Shown: in pieces, positions 1-8,960 of the stretch
Numbering within the stretch: position 1 is the stretch's first letter
Layout of the letters: each line of letters starts with the position of its first letter
Source of the DNA: Noviherbaspirillum pedocola
GTDB taxonomy: Bacteria; Pseudomonadota; Gammaproteobacteria; Burkholderiales; Burkholderiaceae_D
Length of the DNA stretch: 64,000 bases
Direction: 5' to 3'
NCBI RefSeq assembly: GCF_016632335.1
Contig: NZ_JAEPBG010000024.1
Span: 1 to 64,000 of the forward strand
The notes under the pieces: model-generated
Seen by the model: only the letters and a program-made list of their open reading frames with translations
Told to the model about the DNA's origin: nothing
Databases searched by the model: none
Program-made: the position numbers and the translations under genes

Positions 1-1
1 C

Positions 2-133
2 CGCAAACGCGCCAAAGCAGACGCAAACGCAAGGCTGTTTCAGAATGCGGCAACGGCAAGTCAGTGTTTTCATGGCTTTAAGAAAACGGCGACACTCGCA
101 CGGGTGGTATTTCAGCAGCCTGTTAGGCGGTAA
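2..133 (+). CDS. possible C-terminal tail of an unknown protein (partial)
   Basis: An open frame enters from the left edge and closes at TAA 131-133, giving about 43 residues rich in Lys, Arg and Ala. No family is recognisable. It lies 44 bp upstream of the MOSC gene on the same strand. It may be coding tail or chance open frame. Confidence 0.2.
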   Translation, partial: RKRAKADANARLFQNAATASQCFHGFKKTATLARVVFQQPVRR

Positions 134-177
134 AAAATAGCCGTCTCTTCATAAACCGCATCTTCTGGAGAAAGGTC

Positions 178-1038
178 ATGAAAAAAGTCGGCGAGATTCG
201 AGAGATCTGGCGTTACCCAGTTAAGGGCATGGCGGGTGAGCGCTTGGTACGCAGTCAGATTGGGGCAACGGGTCTGGACGGGGACCGCATTCTCGCAGTC
301 CGCGATACCGCACGACAAGAGATCCAGAGCTGTAAATTCAGACCTGAGCTATTGTTGTGCTCAGCTCGCATCAATACTCGCTCGCCGCTCGCCGTCGACA
401 TTATTTTTCCGGACGCCAGCGTCGTTGACTGGACAGATGTCCGAGCCTCCACACAGGTTTCGGAACTGGTCGGTCGCCACTCGACGATTGAACCATTGCG
501 CCCGGTATCGGACGCAGACTTCTACCGGCGTCACAAGACGGACGAACATACCTGGATGGCTGAATTACGCGCAACATTCGAGCGTGAAGAAGGCGAACCG
601 CTGCCGCCGATTCTGGACAACTTTCCCAGCACTGCTGCTGAATATGTGGTGATGCCGGGGAGCTTTTTTCTAGTTACCCAGCTTCACCTGCTAACCACGA
701 GTAGCCTGACCTGGATGAAGGCGCTCAACCCGGAGGCTGATTGGCAGAGCCGCCGTTTTCGCCCGAATGTCGTCATTGATACCGGCAGCAGTCGGGGTAT
801 GATTGAGAATAGATGGATCGGGATGCAGATCGTGATGGGCAACGCTGCCGTTTCTTGCGTCGGTTCGACACCGCGCTGCGGCGCCATTACACGACCGCAG
901 GCAGAGCTGCCAATGAATAAGACCATGCTTCGGACAGTCGTAAAACATGCTGACCAAAACCTTGGCGTTTATGGAGAGTCGGCCCTGCCCGGAGAGATAC
1001 ACGTTGGCGACGCCGTGTACGTGCGCGCCCCCCTGTAG
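178..1038 (+). CDS. MOSC domain-containing protein
   Basis: A 286-residue protein of the MOSC (molybdenum cofactor sulfurase C-terminal) superfamily. The N-terminal beta-barrel part opens with the family pattern IWRYPVKGM and LDGDR. The C-terminal MOSC region carries FRPNVVIDTG, then a conserved cysteine segment (STPRCGAITR) and NLGVYG. Relatives such as YcbX and mARC reduce N-hydroxylated compounds or bind Moco, but the substrate here cannot be read. The start is supported by a GGAGAAAGG ribosome-binding site just upstream. The gene is intact and is followed within 10 bp by an IS630 terminal repeat, so downstream partners may have been lost. Confidence 0.85.
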   Translation: MKKVGEIREIWRYPVKGMAGERLVRSQIGATGLDGDRILAVRDTARQEIQSCKFRPELLLCSARINTRSPLAVDIIFPDASVVDWTDVRASTQVSELVGRHSTIEPLRPVSDADFYRRHKTDEHTWMAELRATFEREEGEPLPPILDNFPSTAAEYVVMPGSFFLVTQLHLLTTSSLTWMKALNPEADWQSRRFRPNVVIDTGSSRGMIENRWIGMQIVMGNAAVSCVGSTPRCGAITRPQAELPMNKTMLRTVVKHADQNLGVYGESALPGEIHVGDAVYVRAPL

Positions 1039-1139
1039 CGCACAGTTAGAGCATTTTCCCCCTGACTTGCGTCATTAAAGGACGAAAACTTCGATGTGTA
1101 GGGGCAATCAAAGCGGTACTCAGTGACGGGAGTACGGCC

Positions 1140-1487
1140 ATGGTCTGGCATCTGGGGCAAGCCTACGGGCAAGATTTGCGCGATCGCGTACTTAACGCGA
1201 CGGGCAGCATTCGCGAAGTCGCAGCACGGTTCGGTGTCAGTCAAATCGTATGTGGCCCGGGCACGTTCCCGCCGACGCCGAAACGGCGAGGATACCCCGG
1301 GACAGCAATGCAACCATGTGCCGTCCAAACTCAGCGGCTTGGAGCAAGCCTTGGCGGATCAGGTGGCGAGCGTGAACGATCTGACCTTGCAGCAGTTATG
1401 CGCCTGGCTTCACGCCGAGCACGGCGTCCGGGTGGGAATCACTACCATCTGGAAGACGGTCGGCCGGCTGGGCTTGAGCCTGAAAAA
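1140..1487 (+). pseudogene. IS630-family transposase, 5' part (frameshifted and interrupted)
   Basis: The N-terminal helix-turn-helix region reads YGQDLRDRVL, then EVAARFGVS, typical of IS630 transposases. After about 1236 the homology moves to another frame (SYVARARSRRRR and onward to ISTIW-like text at TTIWKTVGRLGLSLKK), so there is one frameshift. The gene then stops matching at about 1487, where the IS110 element begins. The matching 3' part resumes at 2856. Non-functional as it stands. Confidence 0.75.
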
Positions 1488-1489
1488 AA

Positions 1490-2850
1490 TCTATGGTCAC
1501 CCTCCTTTTTGCAATCAGAGATTTTGGGTTTTGTAGTTGGCTTGCTTTAATCTATCCGGCGTCGATGTGAAGAGTCTGATCTTCGCGCCACGATGAGAGT
1601 CGCGCCCGGTAGTCCTAAAAAGTCACTCGGCCTCGAGAGCCGATTTTTTCATCAGGTTATCTGCCGGGCCGTTATGCCGTTTACGTCATCCAATTTCTAC
1701 AGTCGCAAAACCAGGTAGGTGATTTGGTACAGCCAGAACAGTGCTTCTCAGGTCCCCACAGGCACCGGAGCAGCGTGATATTCGGTGTGTCGAGCAGCAA
1801 GTGCCCATACAATACGGGCCAGCTTATTCGCCAGTGCACAAGCTACGACATTGGAGTGCCGCCGTGTCAGCATCGAGCGAACCCAGTCCGCAAGTATTCC
1901 CTTGTGCTTGTCCAGGCGCTGCATGAACGCCCTAGCACACTGTACGAGGAGTCGTCGCAGATTCTTATCGCCGCGTTTACTGATGCCGAGAAGGTTGGCA
2001 TGGCCGCCCGTACTGTACTGGCGTGGCACCAAACCCACCGACGCTGCGAAGTCGCGCCCACAGCCGTACTGCTTGCCGTCTCCAAGTTCAGCCGACAGCA
2101 GGCTTGCGGTAATGGGGCCAACGCCCGGCACTTTCAGTAGACGCTGGCCGAGGTCGTCCACATTGAGTTGTTGCACCAATTCCTTCTCCACTTCAGCAAT
2201 CTGTTCATCCAGGTACTTGTAATGCGCATGCAAGCGCTCGAGGATGGCAATCAGCCGTGCTGGCAGGGCCGTTTCTGCCAGTGCGGAAGGCAAGTGTCTA
2301 ATGATCGTACGGCCGATGGGCAAGCTAATACCAAACTCCAAAAGAATGCCGTGGATCTGGTTGGAGGTCTTGACGCGATCGCACACCAAAGACTCCCTTA
2401 CGCGATGCAATGCGCTTACGAGTTGCTGAGCTTCTGTCTTGGGAGTGACGAAGCGCATAGTCGGGCGGGAGGCAGCTTCGCAAATGGCTTCGGCATCGAT
2501 GAAATCGTTCTTATTGCCCTTGACGAAGGGCCGGACGAATTGTGGATTAATGAGCTTCACTGCATGCCCAAAGGACATCAGAAAGCGCGCCATATGGTGA
2601 GCTCCGGCACAGGCTTCCATCACGACGGTGCAAGGGTGGAACGTGGCCAGGAAGGTGATGAGCTGTTTGCGGGTGCATTTCTTGCGGAATATCCCTTTGC
2701 CGGCGGCATCCTGCCCATGGATGTGGAAAGAATGCTTCCCCAAGTCAATCCCGATCAGTGTGACTTCCTGCATGATAGTCTCCTCGCTTGTTAAACAAAA
2801 AGATCGCGCCAGCGTAACCGCTTGTGGATGTGGATGGTGACCATCTCATT
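1490..2850 (-). mobile_element. IS110/IS1111-family element inside IS630
   Basis: About 1.36 kb inserted into the IS630 transposase. Subterminal inverted repeats ATGGTCACC (1493-1501) and GGTGACCAT (2836-2844) flank it, as in the IS1111 subgroup, which has subterminal rather than terminal repeats. It contains one complete transposase on the minus strand. Exact ends are not resolved because IS110 elements usually make no target duplication. Confidence 0.7.
1748..2773 (-). CDS. IS110-family transposase (DEDD type), full length
   Basis: A 341-residue transposase. The N-terminal RuvC-like DEDD domain shows GIDLGKHSFH (first Asp), VMEACAGAH (Glu) and KNDFIDAEAI (Asp-Asp region). The C-terminal transposase_20 region has VPGVGPITA and the serine-bearing segment GISKRGDKNLRRLL. 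Its length is normal for the family and no interruption is visible, so it may still be active. The sequence between 1490 and 1747, downstream of the stop, is the non-coding end of the element. Confidence 0.88.
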   Translation of the reverse strand: MQEVTLIGIDLGKHSFHIHGQDAAGKGIFRKKCTRKQLITFLATFHPCTVVMEACAGAHHMARFLMSFGHAVKLINPQFVRPFVKGNKNDFIDAEAICEAASRPTMRFVTPKTEAQQLVSALHRVRESLVCDRVKTSNQIHGILLEFGISLPIGRTIIRHLPSALAETALPARLIAILERLHAHYKYLDEQIAEVEKELVQQLNVDDLGQRLLKVPGVGPITASLLSAELGDGKQYGCGRDFAASVGLVPRQYSTGGHANLLGISKRGDKNLRRLLVQCARAFMQRLDKHKGILADWVRSMLTRRHSNVVACALANKLARIVWALAARHTEYHAAPVPVGT

Positions 2851-2855
2851 AGTCA

Positions 2856-3455
2856 CTCCATGCGGCCGAGCAAACGCGTCCTGACGTAGCGCAGGCACGT
2901 CAAGCTTGGCGGGCCGAGCAGCCTGGTGCAGAGCTTGGCCGACTGGTGTTTCTCGATGAGACCTGGGCCAGCACCAACATGACGCCTACCCGGGGACGCT
3001 CGCCCATTGGTCAGCGCTGTATTGGGCAAGCACCTTACGGGCATTGGAAAACCACTACCTTTGTTTGCGCCTTGCGCGCCACGGGGTTGATTGCGCCATT
3101 GGTGCTCGATGGCCCGATGAATGGGCCGGCCTTCCGCGCGTGGGTACAACAAGCGCTGGTTCCCGAATTGCAGCCCGGCGATATCGTCGTGCTGGACAAT
3201 CTTGGCGCGCACAAAGTCGGTGGCATTGCCGAAGCGATTCACGCGGCAGGAGCACAACTGTGCTATCTGCCGCCCTACAGCCCCGACTACAACCCGATCG
3301 AGCAGGTGTTTGCCAAGCTCAAAACCCTGCTCAGGAAAGCAGCCAAGCGCACCATTGACGCCCTGTGGTCCGCCATGGGCGACTTAATCGACTGCTTTAC
3401 TCCAGATGAATGCGCGCGTTATATCCACCATGCCGGCTATGGCAGGTCAGCGTGA
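2856..3455 (+). pseudogene. IS630-family transposase, 3' part (DDE domain)
   Basis: This continues the split IS630 transposase. The frame is open from about 2860 (EQTRPDVAQARQAW), through the first catalytic Asp in RLVFLDETW and the second in IVVLDNLGAHK, to the Asp/Glu segment YSPDYNPIEQVFAKLK, ending at 3455. The catalytic domain is complete, but it has been separated from its DNA-binding domain by the IS110 element. Confidence 0.8.
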
Positions 3456-3465
3456 AAATGCTCTA

Positions 3466-4559
3466 GCAAGGCCGCCCGCGGATGTCCCAGCGTGACGACC
3501 TCGCTGTGCAGCACCGACTCCAGACGCTGAAACAGTGATTCGATTTGCCAGCGCTGGCGATACAACCGCGCAATCCGACGCGGCGTGAACTGGGACGCCG
3601 GCAGATTGCTCAGCAGTCGGATCGTCGTGTCGCCATCTTCGGTCGCACGCTCCAGATGCAATTCCACCCGGCGCAGCCGCAGACGTTGTCCCCATCGTCC
3701 TCGACTTCCACCGCTTGCTCATACACCGTGCCGGCTTCAATTCTTCCCCGGTACTGCACGGGCTCCAACGGCTGCGGGTTCGGTGTACGGCCGTGTTCGC
3801 GCACGATAAAACTGCTGCCCTGGCCATGCAAACCGCAAAGGATGCGTCGCGTGCTGAAATTGCGGTCGGCAAGCCACAACTCGCCGGGCTGGGCCTGGCG
3901 TTACGCCAGTTCCATCAGGCTGCGTTCCTGCGCATGGCCATCCTCACACGGCACCAGATCGACCACCAGATTCAGTTCCGGGTCGTACACCACCAGCGAC
4001 TGTCCTGGCAAGGCCGCGCCGCGAAAGCCGCGCAATGGCTTCAGCCGTTTCTCCGTGGCCGGCAGATGATTGCCGTCGACAATCCTCAGCCGATAGCCAG
4101 GCACCGTGGGCAACTTGTCGCTCATCATGGGCAGCAGCACTTCCTGTAAGCGCACCGCTCTCTGCTGCACCAGCGCCCGCACCAGCGAGGGGTCCGTACG
4201 CCGGATCTTGTCGTACAGGGCTTGCACCGAGACCGGCAAGTCCTTGCAAGCCTTGGCGGCCGCGTGCACCGACGGGCGCAGTCCAACTGCCACGACTGAC
4301 ATCAATTCCACCGTGGTGGAAAACAGCAACTCGCGGGTGTACTGGGTGCCACCGGCCCGCTCAAACAGTTCATCTATCCATGCCGGTTCCAGCGCCCGTT
4401 GCAGCGCCAGTCTCGCCATGACTGTCACCGGGCTTTGCTCAACACAACGTTCCACCACTGCATCGATGAACATCGCACACCTCCAGAAACCATTAGAGGC
4501 AGTTCCGATTGTCTAGTGCGCCGACTTTCGATCAGTCTATGAATTACCTTTAAAGCGGT
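3466..4559 (-). pseudogene. IS4-family transposase remnant, truncated and frameshifted
   Basis: This copy is closely related to the intact IS4 element at 60054-61534. Its terminal repeat TACCTTTAAAGCGGT is at 4545-4559 and the start codon at 4471-4473. The reading frame breaks near 3900 (after QERSLMELA) and again near 3690, and homology stops at HPRAALL where the IS630 end begins. About the last 120 residues are missing. It is therefore a dead relic and a homology patch for recombination with the 60-kb copy, which lies in the opposite orientation. Confidence 0.85.
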
Positions 4560-4561
4560 AG

Positions 4562-4928
4562 GCCTTTGACCGCAACTGCAGTGGTTGCCACTACGACTGA
4601 CCATCATGGATTCAGAAGCGGCCGGCAATTTGCTGCATGGCTGGGGCTGACACCGCGGCAGACCGGTACTGGAGGAAAGATTCGCCAGCTGGGCATTTCC
4701 AAGCGGGGGGACTCGTATGTTCGGACCTTGTTAATGCATGGTGCCAGAGCCATCATTGCACGATGCAGTCGAACTGCCTGGGTCACTGCGCTATTGCAGC
4801 GACGCCCCTACTGCGTGGTGGTCGCAGCGCTGGCAAACAAATTGGCACGCACCGCTTGGGCGGTCCTAGTCAAAGGTAAAGCCTTTGACCAGGGAAAATG
4901 GCATCCTGGCGAACTCGCCATGGCATGA
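4562..4928 (+). pseudogene. IS110-family transposase C-terminal fragment
   Basis: Only the last third of an IS110-type transposase remains: LTATAVVAT, then FRSGRQFAAWLGLTPRQ, GISKRGDSYVRTLL and ALANKLARTAW. The N-terminal catalytic region is missing because the IS4 terminus at 4559 abuts it. It is different in sequence from the intact IS110 copy at 1748-2773. Confidence 0.75.
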
Positions 4929-5253
4929 GCATGAGCAAGTCCATCGCGAGTTAAGGTAATGAGAGTTGTGTAAAGGAGAGCAGGCACCAGCAAAGTGATG
5001 GGTCAACAGGTAATGCAGGGCAAGGAGAATCCGCTAGTCGCACAGGGCATCAAGCCCGTTCTGCAGATAGGAACCTTGTCCGCGAATGCCATCCGGGCCA
5101 GCAGGATAAATGCCTGCATGAACAGGCCGTATATAAGACTGCGAACCTCCGTCGACGCTTCATGCTGCCAAAGCTTGCCGTCCCAGAGACGTCCATATAA
5201 GGTGCGACTTCATAGCCTCGCGCGAACCGTATTGCTCCAACAGGTCCATGGGC
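4929..5253. other. non-coding stretch between IS110 remnant and etfA
   Basis: About 325 bp with no convincing gene. It probably includes the non-coding right end of the IS110-type remnant. No terminator with a clear T-run was seen downstream of etfA. Confidence 0.4.
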
Positions 5254-6183
5254 TCAGCCTAGCGCCGAAGTCAGCTGCGGCACGATCTCGAACAGGTCGC
5301 CGGCGATGCCATAGTCGGCTACCTGGAAGATCGGCGCTTCCGGATCCTTGTTGATCGCCACGATGGTCTTCGAATCCTTCATGCCGGCCAGGTGCTGGAT
5401 CGCGCCCGAGATGCCCACCGCGATATACAGCTGCGGCGCCACGACCTTGCCGGTCTGGCCGACCTGCCAGTCGTTCGGAACGAAGCCCGCATCGACCGCT
5501 GCGCGCGAGGCGCCCATCGCCGCGCCGAGCCGATCAGCCAGCGGTTCGAGCACCTTGAATGCTTCGCCGGAGCCCATGCCGCGGCCGCCGGAGACGATGA
5601 TCTTCGCCGCGGTCAGTTCCGGGCGGTCCGACTTTGCCACTTCGCGCGACACGAAGCTGGACTTGCCGGCATCGCCGACCGGGGTGATGTTCTCGGCCTG
5701 GGCCGAGCCGCCCTGCGCGGCGGCATCGAAGCCGGTGGTGCGCACGGTGATGACCTTCACCGGATCGGCCGACTGCACCGTGGCGATCGCATTGCCGGCG
5801 TAGATCGGACGCTCGAAGGTGTCCGGCGACACGACCTTGGTGATCTCGGAAATCTGCGCCACGTCCAGGCGGGCCGCCACGCGCGGCAGGATGTTCTTGC
5901 CATAGGCGGTGGCCGGGGCCAGCACATGGCTGTAATTGCCAGCCAGCGCGATCGCCTGCTCGGCGACGTTCTCGGCCAGGCCGTCGGCGAACTGCGCCGC
6001 GTCGGCAACCAGCACCTTGGCCACGCCGGCGATTTTCGCTGCGGCTTCGGCCACCGCGCCGGCATTCTGGCCGGCGACCAGGATATGGACGTCACCGCCG
6101 CATTGCGCGGCCGCGGTGACGGTGTTCAGTGTGCTGCCCTTCAGGTGGGCATTGTCGTGTTCTGCGATAACAAGTGCGGCCAT
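5254..6183 (-). CDS. etfA: electron transfer flavoprotein alpha subunit
   Basis: A 309-residue ETF alpha subunit. With EtfB it forms a soluble FAD/AMP heterodimer that takes electrons from flavin dehydrogenases and passes them to ETF:ubiquinone oxidoreductase. The FAD-binding C-terminal domain is intact, with [20 protein letters not shown], the QTGK segment, GISGAIQH and NKDPEAPIF. It follows etfB by 37 bp. Most bacteria keep a housekeeping copy elsewhere; here the pair sits behind a LysR regulator and N-formylglutamate deformylase and opposite an FAD oxidoreductase. I infer, but cannot show, that the copy is dedicated to that enzyme. Confidence 0.95.
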   Translation of the reverse strand: MAALVIAEHDNAHLKGSTLNTVTAAAQCGGDVHILVAGQNAGAVAEAAAKIAGVAKVLVADAAQFADGLAENVAEQAIALAGNYSHVLAPATAYGKNILPRVAARLDVAQISEITKVVSPDTFERPIYAGNAIATVQSADPVKVITVRTTGFDAAAQGGSAQAENITPVGDAGKSSFVSREVAKSDRPELTAAKIIVSGGRGMGSGEAFKVLEPLADRLGAAMGASRAAVDAGFVPNDWQVGQTGKVVAPQLYIAVGISGAIQHLAGMKDSKTIVAINKDPEAPIFQVADYGIAGDLFEIVPQLTSALG

Positions 6184-6220
6184 GATGTTTGTCTGCCTTT
6201 ATGCGGTATCTATGCGGGGG

Positions 6221-6970
6221 TTAGAGGACTTTGGCTTCGTTCTTGAGCTTGGATACCAGCTCGGCCACGTCCTTGACCATGATGCCGGCGGAGCGCTTCG
6301 GCGGCTCCGACACTTTCAGCGTCTTCAGGCGCGGCGTCACGTCCACGCCCAGGTCGGCCGGCTTGACGGTTTCCAGCGGCTTTTTCTTGGCCTTCATGAT
6401 GTTGGGCAGCGTCACATAGCGTGGCTCGTTCAGGCGCAGGTCGGTGGTGACGATGGCCGGTAGCGGCAGCGCCACGGTTTCCAGGCCGCCATCGACTTCG
6501 CGGGTGACGGTTGCTTTGCCATCTTCGATGACGACCTTCGAGGCGAAGGTGGCCTGGCCCCAGCCGAGCAGCGCGGCCAGCATCTGGCCGGTCTGGTTGC
6601 TGTCGTCATCAATCGCTTGCTTGCCGAGGATGATCAGCTGCGGCTGCTCCTTGTCGGCCAGCGCTTTCAGCAGCTTGGCCACAGCCAGCGGCTGCAGTTC
6701 TTCGGTGGTTTCGACCAGGATGCCGCGGTCGGCGCCGATGGCCATCGCGGTGCGCAGGGTTTCCTGGCACTGGGTGACGCCGGCCGAAACCGTGATGACT
6801 TCGGTGACCTTGCCCGCTTCCTTCAAGCGCATGGCTTCTTCGACGGCGATCTCGTCGAACGGATTCATTGACATCTTGACGTTGGCAATATCGACGCCCG
6901 AGCCGTCGGATTTGACGCGCACCTTAACATTGTAGTCCACCACGCGCTTGACTGGAACCAGGACTTTCAT
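6221..6970 (-). CDS. etfB: electron transfer flavoprotein beta subunit
   Basis: A 249-residue ETF beta subunit of normal length. The N-terminus [18 protein letters not shown] and the AMP-binding/recognition segment [17 protein letters not shown] are diagnostic. It begins 18 bp after hutG and is followed by etfA, so all three are probably one transcript with the lysR gene upstream. Confidence 0.95.
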   Translation of the reverse strand: MKVLVPVKRVVDYNVKVRVKSDGSGVDIANVKMSMNPFDEIAVEEAMRLKEAGKVTEVITVSAGVTQCQETLRTAMAIGADRGILVETTEELQPLAVAKLLKALADKEQPQLIILGKQAIDDDSNQTGQMLAALLGWGQATFASKVVIEDGKATVTREVDGGLETVALPLPAIVTTDLRLNEPRYVTLPNIMKAKKKPLETVKPADLGVDVTPRLKTLKVSEPPKRSAGIMVKDVAELVSKLKNEAKVL

Positions 6971-6988
6971 AGATCTTCCCTTGTCGAT

Positions 6989-7795
6989 TTATAAATCCGA
7001 AGCTTGCCTTGCAGCCGCAAGCGATGCATCGAGCAATTGCGACAACACCGGCTGCACGCGCGCCGCCAGGTCCTCACGGTACTCGAACGGTTCAGGCTCA
7101 TTCATATAAATCCGTTGCGACATTTCAAGTTGTACTGCGTGGACATGGCTTCCCGGATCGCCGTAATGCCGGGTGATATATCCTCCCTTGAATCTCCCGT
7201 TCAATACCCAGCTGTATCGACTTTGCCCCGCGATCTCGCGCAATGCCTCATTGACCGGCGCTGCGGCACTTTTCCCTGCGAAGGTTCCAAAATTGAGATC
7301 CGGCAAAACGCCTTCGAATAATCGGGGCAGTTCGCCGTTGATTGAGTGCGCCTCCCAGAGAATCACGAACCCATGCCGGCTCTTGATTGTCTGGATCTGC
7401 CGCGCAAGCTCTTCGTGGTAAGGCTTCCAGTAATGATCGATGCGCGTTTGTATCTCCGTTTCGTCCGGTTCATGCCCCGGCAGATACACGGCTTCACCAT
7501 GGAAGGTCTCTAGTGGCACCAGCCCAGTAGTCGTCTGCCCCGGATACAGGCTTGTTCCATCGGGCGGGCGGTTCAGATCGATGATGTAGCGCGACAGCTT
7601 CGCTGAAATCATCGATGCCCCTTGTTGGGTCGCAAACCCGTATAGCCGATCGAGATGCCAATCGGTGTCGCATACTTTTCTGCCAACTTCAGTCAATGAC
7701 GCATTGATATGCGCCGGAATACCGGTTCCCAGGTGGGGAATTGAAATCAGGATCGGCAAGTCGCCGACAACCAAGTTAAAGATGGGATCGTTCAT
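6989..7795 (-). CDS. hutG: N-formylglutamate deformylase (HutG-like)
   Basis: A 268-residue member of the N-formylglutamate amidohydrolase family, which releases formate and glutamate from N-formyl-L-glutamate. Family features are ISIPHLGTGIP at the N-terminus, DTDWHLDRLY, IDLNRPPDGTSLYPGQ, LWEAHSI and the C-terminal QLEMSQRIYM. Metal-binding His/Asp/Glu residues appear to be present. In histidine degradation it follows hutI/hutF, but no hutH, hutU or hutI is nearby. Only a HutD-like gene lies across the divergent promoter. It is placed 10 bp after the LysR gene and 18 bp before etfB. Confidence 0.88.
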   Translation of the reverse strand: MNDPIFNLVVGDLPILISIPHLGTGIPAHINASLTEVGRKVCDTDWHLDRLYGFATQQGASMISAKLSRYIIDLNRPPDGTSLYPGQTTTGLVPLETFHGEAVYLPGHEPDETEIQTRIDHYWKPYHEELARQIQTIKSRHGFVILWEAHSINGELPRLFEGVLPDLNFGTFAGKSAAAPVNEALREIAGQSRYSWVLNGRFKGGYITRHYGDPGSHVHAVQLEMSQRIYMNEPEPFEYREDLAARVQPVLSQLLDASLAAARQASDL

Positions 7796-7805
7796 ATCGT
7801 TCTCT

Positions 7806-8774
7806 TTACAGACATTGGATGGCAGTTGGCAGCAAATCCGGAAGCGCCTTGCGTATCTCGGGAATGGTTTGCTGGTCTAGGACTTGCCGGGTCAGCTGCG
7901 CTATCTCGCTGGACAGGCTGGCCCACTCGTTTTCCCTCGACAGTAGATAAAATTCCCGCCGCCCAATATTGCTTTCTGGCAACGACACGACGCTAACTTC
8001 CCGCAGATAATGGCGGGCCTGCCACAGGCATAGCGGCGTCGTCACAGCCCAGCCGATTCCCGATGCCACCATGCTGAGCATCGGATCGGTCGCGTCGAAC
8101 TCGAACCGTCTGGAACTATTAACGTCGATGTGCCTGAGATACCGATCCACCTGCTGCCCGATCACAGAGCGCGGCGTGTATCGAATCAGGGGCAGAGCCT
8201 GCAGGATTTGCAGAAGATTTGGCATCTGCTTCTTACGCAGCTTTGGGACCGCCGCCACGAACGCTTCGGAAAGCACCGCTTGCTGACGGATGCGCGGATC
8301 ACTGATCGACGTCTCCGTTACGATAGCGAGATCCAGCTCGCGTCCCTGAATCTGTTCGCTCAGCATGGGCGTCAGCCCGGACCACATCGTGATCTGTCTA
8401 CTGGTTCCCGAAATCGCCTTCACCAGCGATGGGCCCACCGTCGCCGCGAACGAGTCGACGCAACCCAGGCGTATCTGGATTTCCTCGACGCGTGACATAT
8501 CGGCCATCTTCGTGGAGACACGCCGCGCATGGTCCAACAATTCATTCGACAGTTTGAGCATCACCCTGCCGGCGCGGGTTGGGCGCGACGGCCTGAATTC
8601 GCGATCGAGAAAAACGATCCCGCTCTGCGCCTCCAGCGACTTGATGAGCTGGCTTACCGCGCTTTGGGTGACACCCAGCAAGCGTGCTGCCTCCATCATG
8701 GAACCGCTTTCGCATACGGCGACAAACGCCTGAAGTGCATGCAGGTCAAATGGAATTTCCTCAATCGATTTCAT
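7806..8774 (-). CDS. LysR-family transcriptional regulator
   Basis: A 322-residue LTTR. The winged helix-turn-helix occupies about residues 10-70 (LHALQAFVAVCESGSMMEAARL, then TQSAVSQLIKSLE), followed by a substrate-binding effector domain. It lies upstream of hutG-etfBA on the same strand and 186 bp from the divergent FAD oxidoreductase gene. It therefore probably controls both arms of this locus. The effector cannot be read from the sequence. Confidence 0.9.
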   Translation of the reverse strand: MKSIEEIPFDLHALQAFVAVCESGSMMEAARLLGVTQSAVSQLIKSLEAQSGIVFLDREFRPSRPTRAGRVMLKLSNELLDHARRVSTKMADMSRVEEIQIRLGCVDSFAATVGPSLVKAISGTSRQITMWSGLTPMLSEQIQGRELDLAIVTETSISDPRIRQQAVLSEAFVAAVPKLRKKQMPNLLQILQALPLIRYTPRSVIGQQVDRYLRHIDVNSSRRFEFDATDPMLSMVASGIGWAVTTPLCLWQARHYLREVSVVSLPESNIGRREFYLLSRENEWASLSSEIAQLTRQVLDQQTIPEIRKALPDLLPTAIQCL

Positions 8775-8960
8775 GGTTCATATGCTGTCTGAGCTGGCTC
8801 CGCCTCGCTGGAACAGCGCATGGAGCAGATATTGATATAAGTACCGCCGATTCCGAATAACATTAAACAGGCTACTTTAATTCTTTAGTTTTTCTAATGA
8901 TACTTCGGGGCGGTACCGAATCGCCTATCTTCGATAACGACGGCACACCAACCAGGGAAC
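8775..8960. promoter_or_regulatory. divergent promoter region, LysR / FAD oxidoreductase
   Basis: The 186-bp gap separates two divergent starts and is AT-rich in its right half (about 8840-8910), unlike its GC-rich surroundings. This is the expected location of LysR-type operator sites (T-N11-A motifs). I could not single out one convincing palindrome. Confidence 0.5.

Larger units (their letters stand above)
1047..3465 (+). mobile_element. IS630-family element, interrupted by an IS110-family insertion
   Basis: Perfect 12-bp inverted ends TAGAGCATTTTC (1047-1058) and GAAAATGCTCTA (3454-3465) bound the element and include the TA dinucleotide that IS630 elements duplicate. Its transposase is split into 1140-1487 and 2856-3455 by an IS110-type element. 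The right end truncates an IS4-family transposase. The missing part of that IS4 gene is not on the left side, so a deletion followed or accompanied the insertion. Confidence 0.8.

Noticed and set aside
5392-6246. Long rightward open frame opposite etfA
   Set aside because: It is antisense to a clear EtfA and has no family features; it reflects GC-rich codon bias. The same applies to long frames opposite amiE (14604-15653), ureE/F (20092-20976) and urtD (21656-22525).
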